In this document: positions 49,501-59,885 of the stretch, piece after piece
How the letters are laid out: each line of letters opens with the position of its first letter
How positions within the stretch are numbered: the first letter of the stretch is position 1
Assembly: GCA_037577475.1 (NCBI GenBank)
Contig: CM075184.1
Span: 15,924,094 to 15,988,093 of the forward strand
Direction: 5' to 3'
Length of the DNA stretch: 64,000 nucleotides
DNA from: Chaunax sp. Z400
Taxonomy: Eukaryota; Chordata; Actinopteri; Lophiiformes; Chaunacidae
Position numbers and translations under genes: made by a program
The notes under the pieces: model-generated
Databases searched by the model: none
What the model was told of the DNA's origin: nothing
What the model saw: the letters and a program-made list of their open reading frames with translations, nothing else

Positions 49501-49737
49501 GGTGGAGGGCGAGCGCAAAGTGATGGCAGGCGTGGCTGAAGGCTTTGGCAGGATTTGAGCATAACGCTGTCGTGCAGTGCGTTCTCCCACGGGACTGGCT
49601 AGAATATTTTGTGGGGTTTTGGGGCTCTGTTTTACTGCCTGAACTGGCTGGGTCACCATTTGGAAGTTGATAGGCAGCATTTTGTTTTCTACTGTTCTCA
49701 CTGGACTGGGGGACATCCGCTGCCTACTTGTCTGTAC
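46588..49737 (-). CDS. rfx7: rfx7 last exon: long C-terminal region
   Basis: A single exon of 1049 codons plus stop. The acceptor is the CAG at 49740-49738 after a pyrimidine-rich tract, and joins SPIT to VQTSRQRMSPSP. The frame continues upstream into the intron to 49791, but the residues there do not belong to the protein. Recognisable RFX7 stretches are RMSPSP, SPRKRSGLSP, DYFPFDDDDVTQDSIVEEL, TPTPTPTPTPTSE, SRHTPVGTPHSNCSSNVPPS, PVECRNPFAFTP, SSPVKPMQRPMATHPDKTRL, FAVPAPLDNK, RCRSVSPAVHQR, ITNVLLNKLDGDHDDTVRGL, NDLNTLDTNLLFDP and the end LESKEHPTVGLMG. The region is low-complexity and rich in S, T, N and Q, with acidic patches, as expected of a disordered regulatory region. Confidence 0.95.
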   Translation of the reverse strand, partial: VQTSRQRMSPSPVRTVENKMLPINFQMVTQPVQAVKQSPKTPQNILASPVGERTARQRYAQILPKPSATPAITLRSPSTMIIGNSPIKTVSLVKMTAISLAPNNSNTTTSLTNTTMQPASAGISSLTVVEDINHNQSMRSTSANLTLAAEVQAADTHTMDVEMEVEAIHKNSQMHNPSSLILTQGAMANRTGGAVQRAASVPIPQTRDFLGLEETSRSNCNRNPTSCTSTVAAAESSNNSSNNTSTLHLTPNSQNTSAVSSLNTSRTPFVVSVSAASARQGFWSTKSPRKRSGLSPDLLPIKKVFLPQQAVEGTAGLGYGSTNAVSNIHRPGAPARPESAPASREVEMKMNLSPQVHTLCTSSFRPSGFYSVAKTQSSMQRANTSTVMETSTSVSHALVQQQQGHTIANMHTIPNSLQTDSGVSDVRSSNSTTESLEGAQQQIYTQSNPATEPLDFYNQASLSRQHSMQTDTDYFPFDDDDVTQDSIVEELVQMEEQMKLNNLREFRGCDTLQGHQALMADNILSNNQAMTALYQASNSHSNPIQTPTPTPTPTPTSEIMGGAQGLTGESPFSHILSTTPVDSSRHTPVGTPHSNCSSNVPPSPVECRNPFAFTPINSSITGLHDGSTVSSSPVKPMQRPMATHPDKTRLEWMNNSYSNSSGSLNKPNSGMGILPSYQGLIGEHFQKPHAFAIPHARHHDGKFGRLTPISPVQQQVASMANVTKQEGFAVPAPLDNKATSTPTSTSRCRSVSPAVHQRTCGNQGSLPYIPRSVVSPFNLPGTPEMVNIFANSQTNLGVSSMAQRSHSVPLNIMMQTEVPPPTGQQCISENITNVLLNKLDGDHDDTVRGLGINNLPSSYTACMNLTQILESDPILSSSDNHLSLMVSDSTSTCKFQRPTYLIGNTVNEQMNLSSAQSASGQQHQKQAQSMLLPLSSQQLDFSSTMKDLLIDNGLTAGNQLMQQVSELTTGQADAHCEIRMTSEFSSSINDLNTLDTNLLFDPNQQQGQYATTEELVSDSLFQQITSEASHSSGLDWLESKEHPTVGLMG

Positions 49738-52700
49738 CTGCAGAGAGAAAAGGCCAATCAGACTTCTTATAATTAAACGCTTGTTACCCAAAAGCAGAAT
49801 ACTGTCTGCTTTAACACAATTTTATTCTGATCCATAAAATTGAGTTATCATTCTTGTCATACAGCAGGTGCTACAATTATGCTAAGCTGTAATTTATAAA
49901 CAAAGACATTTGAAATTTGAGTTTCATCAAAGTTACAAAACAATACATAAATGGATGATAGATTCCGGATATACAGCAAAATTATTCAACCTCCACTGTA
50001 TATTAGGTCTATTAGCAAAATGTACTATTTATCAGCTGTTTGCAATAACAAAATAAGACAAGAACAGTTTATATACCTCAATACAAAAGATTCTAACTTT
50101 ACTCAACATTCAAAATCAAAATGCTACTTTTAATAACTACTGCAGTCTCAAAATTATTCAACCCCCTGAATAGCATCCCTCATAAGAGCACATATTTGCA
50201 AATCAGATGTTGATAAAACACTGTGCCAACCTTCATAGATTTACTTCAGCGGCAGAGTCCCAACGTTTCTTTCTCTTAAGGCCTGAATTTACATAAAGGC
50301 TCCATGCCCAAACTCTAAGACTTACATCACTGCAGACCCAAAAGCACAATAAAAGTCGACTCCAGTATGCTGAAAACCATCTAGATAAGACACAGCAGTT
50401 TGGGATGCTGTTCTGTGGACCGATGAAACAAAACTTAACTGTTCAGGGCGATGGATCAGCAGAGGAGGAAGAATGAAGTGTATGCTGAAAAGAATACCCT
50501 ACCTACAGTGAAGCATGGCAGTGGCTCAGTGATACTGGGGCTGTTTGTCTGGCACTGGAAACCTGCAGCGTGCAGACGGTAAGTTGGATTCCATCAAGCA
50601 TCAGGAAATCCTTGAGGAAAAGGTCTCAACATCTGTGAGGAAGCTGCAGCTTGGGGTCATTGAACACTCCAAAAGGACAACGATCCCAAACATACCTCAA
50701 AGTCCACCAAGGCTTGGTTTCAGAAGAAGTCTTGGAACATTCTAGAGTGGTCGTCACAGTCGTCTGATGGAATCCCAAAGAAATATAGTGATATTGCAGA
50801 ACTGGAGGCCTTTGTCTATCAGGAATGGGCTAACATTCCTCAGGAAGGCAGGAAGCTGGAGTCTGGCTGTGCACATGTTTATAGCATATCATATCAGCTA
50901 AAGGGTGCTCTGTAAACACTAGTGACACTTGACATTTGGTTGAATCATTTTGATAGTGCAGTAGTCAGTAAAAGTAGCATTTTGTGTTATTTTTGGAAAA
51001 ATAAAAGGAATATCTGTTGTACTGAGCTAATTAAAAGTGTTTTTGTTTGATGATTATTGCTAACAGCTTATTAATAGAATATTTTGCCAATAAACCTAAT
51101 AAATATATATATACAGTACCAGTCAATAGTTTGGACATACCTTCCCATCCACTTGAATGGGAAACTGTGTCCAAATTTTTGACTGGTACACACATATTTG
51201 ATAACAGGCCTAGTGATATTAGTTGGGGTACAGAAATGTGTTTGTATATTTTGCCTTGGTTTACATATTGTTGAATCTAAAAAGGATGAACAGATAAATT
51301 ATTATCTGTTATGACCAATCATCTTTACAACGTGTCTTAAAGGGATCACGTTACACTCATATCAAACACAATTACTCACTGAAATGTTCAAACATTCATA
51401 GAACAACTATAGTTAACTATACTGTACTAAAGATTCTATCAATGATTTCATAGTTATCTGTTCAGAGTTTAAAATTATAGGTATAAATTTGACACAATGC
51501 ACCAGTCAAACTTTACTCAGCTTTGCTAATTAATTAATTGAATGAGTTGTTAAATTCTAAAAGTGGTGATTTTGGATGCAAATGGGGTTCTACAGCTTTA
51601 GGAACCATAAAACTATAAAAGTTAAAGTAGAGAGTGTAATGGCCACTGAAAACCCTGCTTCCTCACCGTGATGGGGCTCGGTACAGCAGCAACCACGATG
51701 CCAATGGTTGGCTGTGGTGACGGAGGGGTGGGGCAAGCACAAGAAACGCCATCATTTGCCCTCTTGGGTTGTCCCTCTCCAGGTAAAGGAGAGTGCAGCT
51801 TTTGCTCTTGTTGCTTCTTCTGGATCTTCCTCTGGAGCTGCTGCTTCGCATCGACAGAGGGTGAAGACAGGGTGGTCACATGAGGCTGGAAGGAGTGGGT
51901 CTCAGCAGTGGGGATGAATGCTGAGACCAACTGTGGAGTATTAACCTCTAAAGAAATGAAACAGAGGGATTTAGATTTGTAGCAAGCAACTGTTATTAGT
52001 AAAAGATAATAAATGCCTCATCATAATTTATAAATATGTAAATGTATAAGCTTAGTGACATGCAGGCTCTGCAGAGATTGTGCCTCAGAGCCACCAGTGT
52101 TGTTTGTTCAGTGGGGGGGGGAGTTACCCTCTGCATCAGATTGCGTTATAAAGTCCAAACTTAAACTGAGCTATTTATTTTCTAATTATCATTTGTCATA
52201 CGTGACACTGACTGCCAGTCCTCTTCCTCTTCATTTTAAAGTGTCAAACCTGCTACAAAAAAAAAGTTCTAGAAAGATTCATTCTTTCCAAGTAGAGTAT
52301 TTCAAGTAATCTGGTAAATATAATTTTTCATATTGCAATATATAGCATATCTCAGAAGAAAAAAGTCACAATGTCTATGATGTCCTCATTTAAATGAGCA
52401 CATTAGATAAACCAAATGAATGCGAGGAACCAAAAGCAACTAATAATTAAAAGAACACAATCATTTATAAAACATCAACATCAAATAGGAACATTGGTAT
52501 ATTCAGTCATGTAGTTGCTTTAGGTGTAAATTCATTTCTAAACTGTGAGCACTTGTTGTTTCTGCTGGATAACTTGTTCCATTCTGCACAGGCCCTGTCA
52601 CTATAATGTTTTAAATGATCAGGGATCAAGCAGTACCTAAATTGCTGTTTGTCTGCATACAAAATGTGTTGTATGTAAGTGTTTGATCAGAGTGCTCAAA

Positions 52701-55700
52701 TAAAGTTGAAAATGTTTCAAGCACTTAACAGGTACTTAAGCATACAGCTAGCAAATTGCCACTAGATGCCACTGCTGACTTCTTTTTACATGAGACATGA
52801 AGCTCGTATCCTCTTACCTGTGGCTGTGCCGGCTGTAATGGTGAGAGCTGCCAAAGACTTGTTACTGATATAATGGCTGTCGATAAGGAAGCGAGCCAAG
52901 TCTTCCACGGCATCAAATTGGCGTTTAAGCACCTTTTGGGCCCACTCACACACCAGATCACAGGCTGCAAATCGCACATCCTCCTTCATGCTGCTCAGCT
53001 GGCCTGCTGACTCTATGGCATCACACTGGAGCTACATACAAGAGATAAGGGGGTGATATTAATGACACACTACGCTGCAGAAAATGCAGAAGAGATTATT
53101 CTGAAATACTAATAAGGAAGAAGTAAATGTTCTTACTCCATCTCCTGTTTTATGAAGATCCAGAGTGGGCAAAGATGGCATGTGAACAAAGGGCCTCTTC
53201 CTTAGTCCACTATAGCAATATGTAAGATGGTGTTAAGATCAAAAACACGTGATTCCATAAAATTAAATATGGCAATATATAGTACAGTACATTGTATATA
53301 CAGTACACTACTTAGAAACAATAACAAGTGGCTTGTGGCTGGTGCTAATGGCTTCAACCACTTTGTATGTGTGTAGGAGAGGATCTTACAACCACATTTT
53401 TAAAATAACTATTTGTTATCTAGTTCCATGAGCTGTTCTGACTGCAAATGGCAATTCTGTATTGAATTTAGGAAACACAGTTTACTTTGCTTTGCCTTAC
53501 ATTACTGATGAAGTGAAGAAGAGCCGATCGATATTGGAAAAAACTGACATAGTGACATTTCTACTTCTGCCAAGGAGGTTCCGTTTTTGCCGGCGTTGGT
53601 TTGTTTGTTTATTTGTCTGTCTGTTCGTAGGATTACTCAAAACGTTATGAAAGGATTTTGATGACATATTTTGAAGTAGGATATGGCCCAAAGGACCAAT
53701 CCATTAGATTTCGGTCCGTGTAAAAATTTTAAAAAATGATTTCAGTATAAATGAATGTCTGTGGCTTAACCTGTGGAGGTGAAGGACAGTGTGCGGTTGG
53801 AGGCACACCTCCAGTTAACGCTTGTGACATGTTGATGCTGATACGATATAGTATTGTGAAGTGAAGTGATGCGTTGCTGTGATATTTATAGACTACTTTA
53901 AACACTTTTCAGGAGTTGAACTACTTCACTTTGAAACAAACGTTTTGCATGTGTTTGTTGTGTTTATATTGAAAAAGTTCTTTTACATGTCCTTTTAATA
54001 CTGGAAATATTGCATAGATGAAAAACTTGATAACTTTGATACTTAACTAATAACTTACAGTATTTTCACCAAAACCCTTAAAACCCTTAAAATTAATGAT
54101 CTATGATCTCATCTTAGACAAAAATAATTTCATTAACCTGAATGGCTGAAGATCATTAGCATAGATCAACCAAAATATCACAATTTCATGAAGGTCATGA
54201 TCACAGCGAGTCCCTTCTGGGGCCTCTGTATTATGCTTCTGCTTCAGAGGCAGAGGGGGACTTTATTTCATTTCACATCTATATTTAGAGAGCTTATGAA
54301 CTGCTGCAGCAGGTGGTCTGTGACCAGAGACAGAGGCCAGACTGTTACAATCTATTCCAGTAAAGGATATTTAGATTTTCCTCTCATGCCAAGTCGACGC
54401 GCCTTCATGTTGGGGAAGACATTTTTCATTATTTTTCCAAAGTCTGCAGCACTCAGTGGGTGATAGTTGAGATTGTCACAGAAGCTCCTGAAAGAAATTA
54501 GAGAATAAATGTAATTAGACATAAAGAATGAACAAATGTTTAAATCATGAATCAAAACCATTTCAGCAAATTATTTTCCTTGCAATTAATGTTTAAATCC
54601 CTGGTGAATGGGAGGTGATAAAAGTTTTTTAAATTTTAACTTTTTTTCTTCACTTTTAAAATTCAGTGTGACTTTTTTTTTTGTCATGTTGTGATAATAC
54701 AGGTTGGAACCATGAAAGCTGCTCTACGCAATACTTCACAACAATAACACTGGATAAAATGACTTGTATTATGTTGATCATCAATCACACTGATGAACTG
54801 ATCACTATATTATGACTCTGCAGCTCCTTTTAACACAACAATGCATATTTTGGGTCAGTGTTGTTTTTTTATGGTCCATAATTCAATAGCTCATTCTCCC
54901 ACCTCTTATCTGTGTTGTTTTAAATCAAAAAAGATCTTACAAACCAATGGTACACTACCATGTCTGACACTAAACAACAAACATTGGTGAACACAGTGGA
55001 GCATTTAGTAGCTAAAAAGGCCAGAAACACGACTCCATCAGAAAGAATGTTGCTCTGTATCTGTTGGATTAGTCACTTGGCTGGCGGTGCTGCCCCTAAA
55101 TGCAGACTTAAAAGGAACTAAGTATAACACAAGAAACCTCTCTGTCTGTATTATCTCAATAACTTTTATCCACTCTACTTTACACCTCTCACATGTATTG
55201 CTGAGGACACAAGGACGTGCAGTGAAGACTTAAGAAAAGTCAACACAAGTACACAGTATTTTTTATTATGAATTGGCATCTGACAAAAAGGGGCCATTAT
55301 ATCATATTATTACTCTCATAACTCAACAGTGACGTGGAAATTACATGATAACTAGATGATTTAATAAAAAAAATTGTTAGATGATGAAACTATTTTTCAT
55401 ATTAATTTGGGGTAAATAAATTACTATACCTTCGCCAACAAGAACTGGAGGAGGTTATGTGATCACCCACATGTATTTGTTTGTCTCCTTGTTTGTTTGT
55501 TTGTCCGCAAGATATCTCCAAAAGAGATTTTGATAATGTGTAGGGACGGATCTTGGGCCAAGGAAGAGGTGATTGGATTTTGAGGTGGAGCCAAATAATG
55601 ATGCAGATTCTGGATCACTTTTTCACTTTCTTCAAAATTGGGAGATAGAGACTTTTATAAAGTTTTGTCAAAATCATGAAAAAAAATACCAATCACATTA

Positions 55701-58700
55701 AAATACCCAGACATGGACAACCCATGATGTTCCACCACTATGCCCAATTGGATCCAGATCAGGATGATAATCTGGGTCATAATCTGGATCCTGGGAGATT
55801 AAAATATGTACTGGGTCATAGTACCGTAACACAGAGGGGTACAGACATGACACTGCCACCATTACGTAGCTGAGATAAAGAAGGTTCAGAGTGATTCAAA
55901 TTAATTTCATGTTTCTGTGAAAGGTTAGGAATTATATCTGGATGGAAAATGGATCTGGATCCATCATGATGGAAAATAATATTTTTGTTGATAACTAATT
56001 AACTACTAATGATAAACACATGAGTAGGTTTCCAGGCTCAAGGAATTGGATGGCATCACTTAATTTGGCATGAGGCAGATCTGAGTAAAGCGATGTCACC
56101 ATGGTGACATCATAGTGTGTTACAGATTCTTGCAATTTACTTATCTAACAAGCGTTACTCTAACTCTGAAGCTTGACCTAATCTTCTTATTTATTTAACC
56201 AAGAAGCTTGATGTTTGAACGGCAAATCATCAAAGATACAAAATACTGTACCAAAGTATAGCAGGGAAACTATGGATGTGAATATCAGCTATCAAATGGA
56301 AATCAATTCCCTGAGGAAAAGTTCAGTATCTGCTTAAATGAAGTTTAAAAACAACGGTGATAAATGTACAGTACAAAAAAGGCTTGTTGTTTTGAACAGA
56401 ATCACATTGCGTCTCTTCAGAGGCATTTCACCTGTCTATTCTAAAGGCACCAATATTTCTGGCGGCTCTATATATTTGATCTGGTAGAGTTTAAAAGACA
56501 GTTACATAACACAGTCAGAGCGTTTCAATGGCTGTCTCAGACTTTCCATTCTAATATTACCAACACATGCTGCTCTCTGTGATTCGCATGCCTGCAGCGT
56601 CTATTTATGTATACTGACGCTTTAGCAAGCAGCAATTTAGAGGAGAAAGAATCTCAAAAGCTGGTCGCTGTTATTTAATCAGAAGGTGATCACCAGCAGC
56701 AAATATTCAAATAAATAGTGATGGAAAATAATCTGATTTTTTCCCCCCCTCTTTGTTATATACTGCAGTTTTATGTGTTTAATAAGGAATTAGGAAAGTT
56801 AAAAAGTCTCAACTTACCTATAAGAGTGACAAAACATTTATTCACATATAAAAATATTTTAAATGCGTGTGGCCAAAACTCCAAAAGGCTCCCCTGTCTG
56901 TTTGTACCTACTTGTATTCATCATAGACCTCCTGTTTGGGAAGAGAGGTCTCTGGATATTCCTCTAAATGATTGTGGATCCAGCTGAACGCATGCATCTG
57001 CTGTGTGCGGCTTGATGACAGGGCGTTCTGGTCACTGAGAAAAGATCATTGATTGATTGACAAATTAGGTCAAATAAAATAAAAGAAGTTTAGTGTATGT
57101 TTGGATATGTAATCAATATCATTTTTCTATATCATCCACATGATATACTTTTTTAAGACAATAATCAACAGATATGTGTGTCACTACCAAAGGTTGATTA
57201 TTTAAAGGGTTTCTGTTTCCATAATATTTCATTAGCTGTCCATTCTGCCAGAGAACAGGTGTATCCTTACCTTTTATCAGTGTTATTGATCGGACCAGAA
57301 GGCAACTTCAGGTAGAGGTAGAGTTTTTCAATGTCTGAGAACCTCTCGACATCTTGCTGTAAAAATAAAAAGAGGCATTTGCCCACCAGCAACGACAGTT
57401 TTCACTTGGACAAAAAAATTCCATACACAAAAAACAGGATCAAGATCATTTTCTATGTTGTCTACTCACATATCACTGATATATAAAACATGTAAAATAT
57501 TTCAAAATGTACAGTATCTTTAAGTGGAGAATGACAGTAATACACTCGGGTAAACTTTAGTTGCTGGTGGGTTTAAATGAAGCTCTAGCGAAAATTCATT
57601 CTGGAGGACTAAACTTTTGCAAACCTGGGCCATAGTTTATTTGTCATGTCATTCTGTTTTTCACATTTCCCACACATTCTCAGTCTAATTTTCCAGCTAT
57701 CATTGTCTGGGGCTGTCACATGAATTATCAGCTGTTCTCCTCATCTGGTCACATCTATCCAAAGGCACAGCAACATATCTTGCTGCCGTCTTTTTAAATA
57801 TGACTCTCAATTCCTCTAGTTCATCAATTCATAATTCATTCATTCATGCTGCTGTTTTGCGCGCCCTCCACCTCCCCCTCACTGTCCAGTCTTCACCCAG
57901 GGTCATCAGCCACCACCACCACCAACAGTATCTAGATTCCAAAGGGAGATATATATCTTGTCGCTGCCAAGGACAGATGCCCTTTGATCATCACAATCTG
58001 CCTGAAGAGTTTAAGCACCAAAGACTTTCTGAGAGACTAATCACAAATCATCTGATGTAATAAACAATCACATTTACTTCTACCACTAGTCTCTGCTGAT
58101 TGAAATAATCTAAGCCGAGCAGTGCATTGTCTGAGACATAAATATGTATGCACACATACAGTATAAATGCCTGAAGACGCACACACAGAGGCTGACTTCT
58201 GCTGTTGACCCTTCTCTCAGGACAGCTTGCATCATGGTGAGTATATAGAAACATATCCACACAGTGCCAACACATGTCTTCACTCATATATACTGTATAT
58301 ATTTATATTCATTCTCTCTATTGGCTCCTAAGAATAACCTTTATTCAATCCATCTTCTCCGATTAATTTCATTGTTGCTAGGGAATCATAGCTCGCCCAT
58401 GGCTGAGGGTAAGAGACACTGAGCTAAAGTCGGGACCGATCCGTTCCAATATTGCATCTGGTTCCAATCCTGACGTAATTAACGAATAGAATATAAGAGC
58501 GATAGTCTGATTTCCCCCCCCCCGATGACAACAACAGCAGAGCTGGGAGCTGAGGATGCTATAATACAATATGCAGAGCTCCACAGTAATGCTTTTGCAT
58601 GGGGCAAGTAAACGGCATGTTCGCGCAAGTGACATGCCTCATGTAGTTGTCTGATGGGCAAGTGAAAAATAAATGTGATACCTAATAAATATTACCTAAA

Positions 58701-59885
58701 AATAAGTGGCTTCTTCTGTATTTTTCTTCTGTAATTATAAGGTAGAAGGAGTTATATAGCTCCCATTCTTGAGGTTAATAACTTTGTGGTATTTTTGCGG
58801 CAGGTAATTGAAAATTGCAAGTCAGCACTGTCTGATAAAATGTACGATATCTGTCTTTGTGCAGTCAGCCACTAACTCGGTCTCAAGGGCTTATCGCCCA
58901 CCCAAACAGGCCCGTGAGAACTTGGTGACAACACTTGGAGAGGGTGTCTTCTTCATGGTGAAGAAGGGGGCTGCTGAATTCAAACGTGGCAGACAGAGCC
59001 TGAGAGATGAACTCTGTCCAGGAAGGCTGTCACCACACGGGAGACCACTAACAAAATCCATGACATGATCATGACAGGCTACAAATAACACAAAGGTACA
59101 TAGATGTCCATGCAGTTATTCACAACAAACTCCAAATGAGCGAGGAATCAGCTCACTGGGGCCTGAAACTACTTGGGCCTGATGAGAAGCGAATTCGACA
59201 TAATATGTCAACGAAAAAACATACAAGAGAGATTTCTCCAGCAGTTCTTAACCATGAATGAAATTCATGGTTTCACAATTTCCAACCAGAGAAGAAAGAA
59301 CAATAGAAACAATGAATACCGATTTATACTCTATTCACAGTGGAGACAGTCATATTAAGGTGGTCTACTGAAAGCATGTTTGTTAAGGATGTTTGACCTA
59401 TTCATGAGTCTGCTGTCAGAGATCCCTTGTTGTCACCATTCCCTGTCTTTGAGCTGACATCACACATAATAATAATTTCTAGATGCTCAAGGAAAATTTG
59501 TTCAAATTTCAAACTTTCATGGTTCAATAATTTTAAGAGTGATAACCTTGTAGAGCCAGCCAGTCGATGTCAGTACGTCATTATGGTTGTGTAGCTTCAG
59601 ATGCGCCCTCTATAGGTTGAACCAAAGAGCAGCTGCAGCCATATTTGCTGCCATCCTTTTTGGTTTTGTTTTAATTATGAGTAAATTAGCAATTTGGGAA
59701 TTAGGAAATTAGACCATCAGGAAACAATTGTGTTTCAGCTCTGCATGCCAGAACCTATATATGCTGGCAAAATAAATAGCAAAAAAAAGTCAATAAAAAG
59801 GTTTCATTAAATTGCAACTTGTACAGTAAAACACATGTCAAGAATACTCACCAGAATGTTTTCCACTTTTGATTGAACAGATTTG
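46588..59885 (-). CDS. rfx7: RFX7 transcription factor, eight visible exons (N-terminus beyond the window)
   Basis: RFX proteins bind X-box DNA through a winged-helix domain in the nucleus. Exons: 59885-59852, 57356-57271, 57034-56912, 54487-54371, 53221-53137, 53031-52818, 51947-51667, 49737-46588. All phases match, giving 1362 residues up to the stop; human RFX7 is about 1460. The DNA-binding domain runs from TQQMHAFSWIHNHLEEYPET through KQEVYDEYKSFCDNLNYHPL, SAADFGKIMKNVFPNMKARR and LGMRGKSK, to YCYSGLRK. After it comes PSLPTL, which fits the PxLPxL ankyrin-repeat binding motif known in RFX7. The first visible exon starts in mid-codon, so at least one exon lies to the right of 64000 or was missed. 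The intron between 54371 and 53221 is AT-AC. Whether this is the a or b teleost copy is unknown. Confidence 0.93.
49970..51105 (+). pseudogene. Tc1-like transposon relic in an rfx7 intron
   Basis: The plus strand carries broken pieces of a Tc1 transposase: DAVLWTDETKLNCSG with the first catalytic Asp (near 50405), GTGNLQRADGKLDSIKHQEI (near 50550), DNDPKHTSKSTKAW with the second Asp (near 50675) and, later, IAELEAFVYQEWANIP. The frame changes several times. The ends are inverted: 'aaaatgctacttttaataac' and 'ctgcagtctcaaaattattc' near 50110 match 'gtgcagtagtcagtaaaagt' near 50957 in reverse complement. Its orientation is opposite to rfx7. Confidence 0.7.
51110..51192. mobile_element. Foldback of two transposon ends (palindrome)
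   Basis: The left arm 'cagtaccagtcaatagtttg' followed by gacata pairs with the right arm 'gtccaaatttttgactggta'. The middle 'cccatccacttgaatggg' is itself palindromic. The end word tacagtaccagtca with tttggaca is the terminal repeat of a common fish Tc1 family, so this is two ends without an interior. Confidence 0.65.
51667..53221 (-). CDS. rfx7: rfx7 exons after the DNA-binding domain
   Basis: Exon 53221-53137 begins after an AC acceptor and encodes YCYSGLRKRPFVHMPSLPTL and DLHKTGDG. Exon 53031-52818 encodes AACDLVCEWAQKVLKRQFDA and DLARFLIDSHYIS, which matches the conserved RFX7 region after the DNA-binding domain. Exon 51947-51667 encodes QLVSAFIPTAETHSFQPHVT, DAKQQLQRKIQKKQQEQKL and IGIVVAAVPSPIT. 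The basic, glutamine-rich KIQKKQQEQK run is conserved in RFX7. Confidence 0.93.
53222..54370 (-). other. rfx7: AT-AC intron of U12 type inside the rfx7 DNA-binding domain
   Basis: No GT donor fits the reading frame after GKSK. The intron starts ATATCCTTT at 54370-54362, the exact U12 5' splice-site consensus, and ends TTAC at 53225-53222. A branch-like TCTTAAC (reverse complement of 53232-53238) lies about 11 bases upstream of the end. Joining AA with A TAT TGC TAT AGT restores K-Y-C-Y-S-G, which is the RFX consensus at this place. It contains an inserted repeat at 53555-53830. Confidence 0.88.
53555..53830 (+). repeat. Teleost dispersed repeat ('tgccggcgttggtttgtttg')
   Basis: 'tctgccaaggaggttccgtt', tgccggcgttggtttgtttg and 'aaaacgttatgaaaggattt' are typical of the family that also occurs at 4158-4330 and 55430-55650. 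It lies inside the AT-AC intron of rfx7. Confidence 0.55.
54371..59885 (-). CDS. rfx7: rfx7 first visible exons and DNA-binding domain
   Basis: Exon 59885-59852 encodes KSVQSKVENIL; exon 57356-57271 encodes QDVERFSDIEKLYLYLKLPS and GPINNTDK; exon 57034-56912 encodes the first part of the DNA-binding domain; exon 54487-54371 encodes SFCDNLNYHPLSAADFGKIM and ends at GKSK. The first three junctions are GT-AG. The last exon ends with AA and is followed by ATATCCTTT, a U12-type donor, rather than GT. Confidence 0.92.
55430..55650 (+). repeat. Second rfx7-intron copy of the same dispersed repeat
   Basis: 'taccttcgccaacaagaact', 'gtttgtttgtttgtccgcaa' and 'aaaagagattttgataatgt' give the same order of words as the copy at 53555-53830, with much divergence. 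Near 55735 'attggatccagatcaggatg' continues the usual tail of the family. Confidence 0.5.
58830..59360 (+). pseudogene. Mariner-like transposase relic in an rfx7 intron
   Basis: The plus strand reads FFMVKKGAAEFKRGRQSLRD then ELCPGRLSPHGRP, and, after shifts, KSMT, RKNIQERFLQQF and NEIHGF. The pattern 'F-K-x-G-R-x-S-[LI]-x-D-x-x-x-x-G-R-P' is the helix-turn-helix linker found in mariner-type transposases. Several stops interrupt it. The catalytic residues are not intact. Confidence 0.55.

Noticed and set aside
47209..49558. Several plus-strand open frames of 60-87 codons over the last rfx7 exon
   Set aside because: They are antisense shadows of a long coding exon with no domain of their own.
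49738..49791. Extra N-terminal residues (MGNKRLIIRS...) on the long rfx7 frame
   Set aside because: They lie upstream of a good acceptor at 49738-49740 and do not match RFX7; the upstream exon joins in phase at 49737.
54352..54370. Reading through the exon after GKSKY into PLLE and a stop
   Set aside because: It would truncate RFX7 in the middle of the DNA-binding domain; the AT-AC intron explains the junction.
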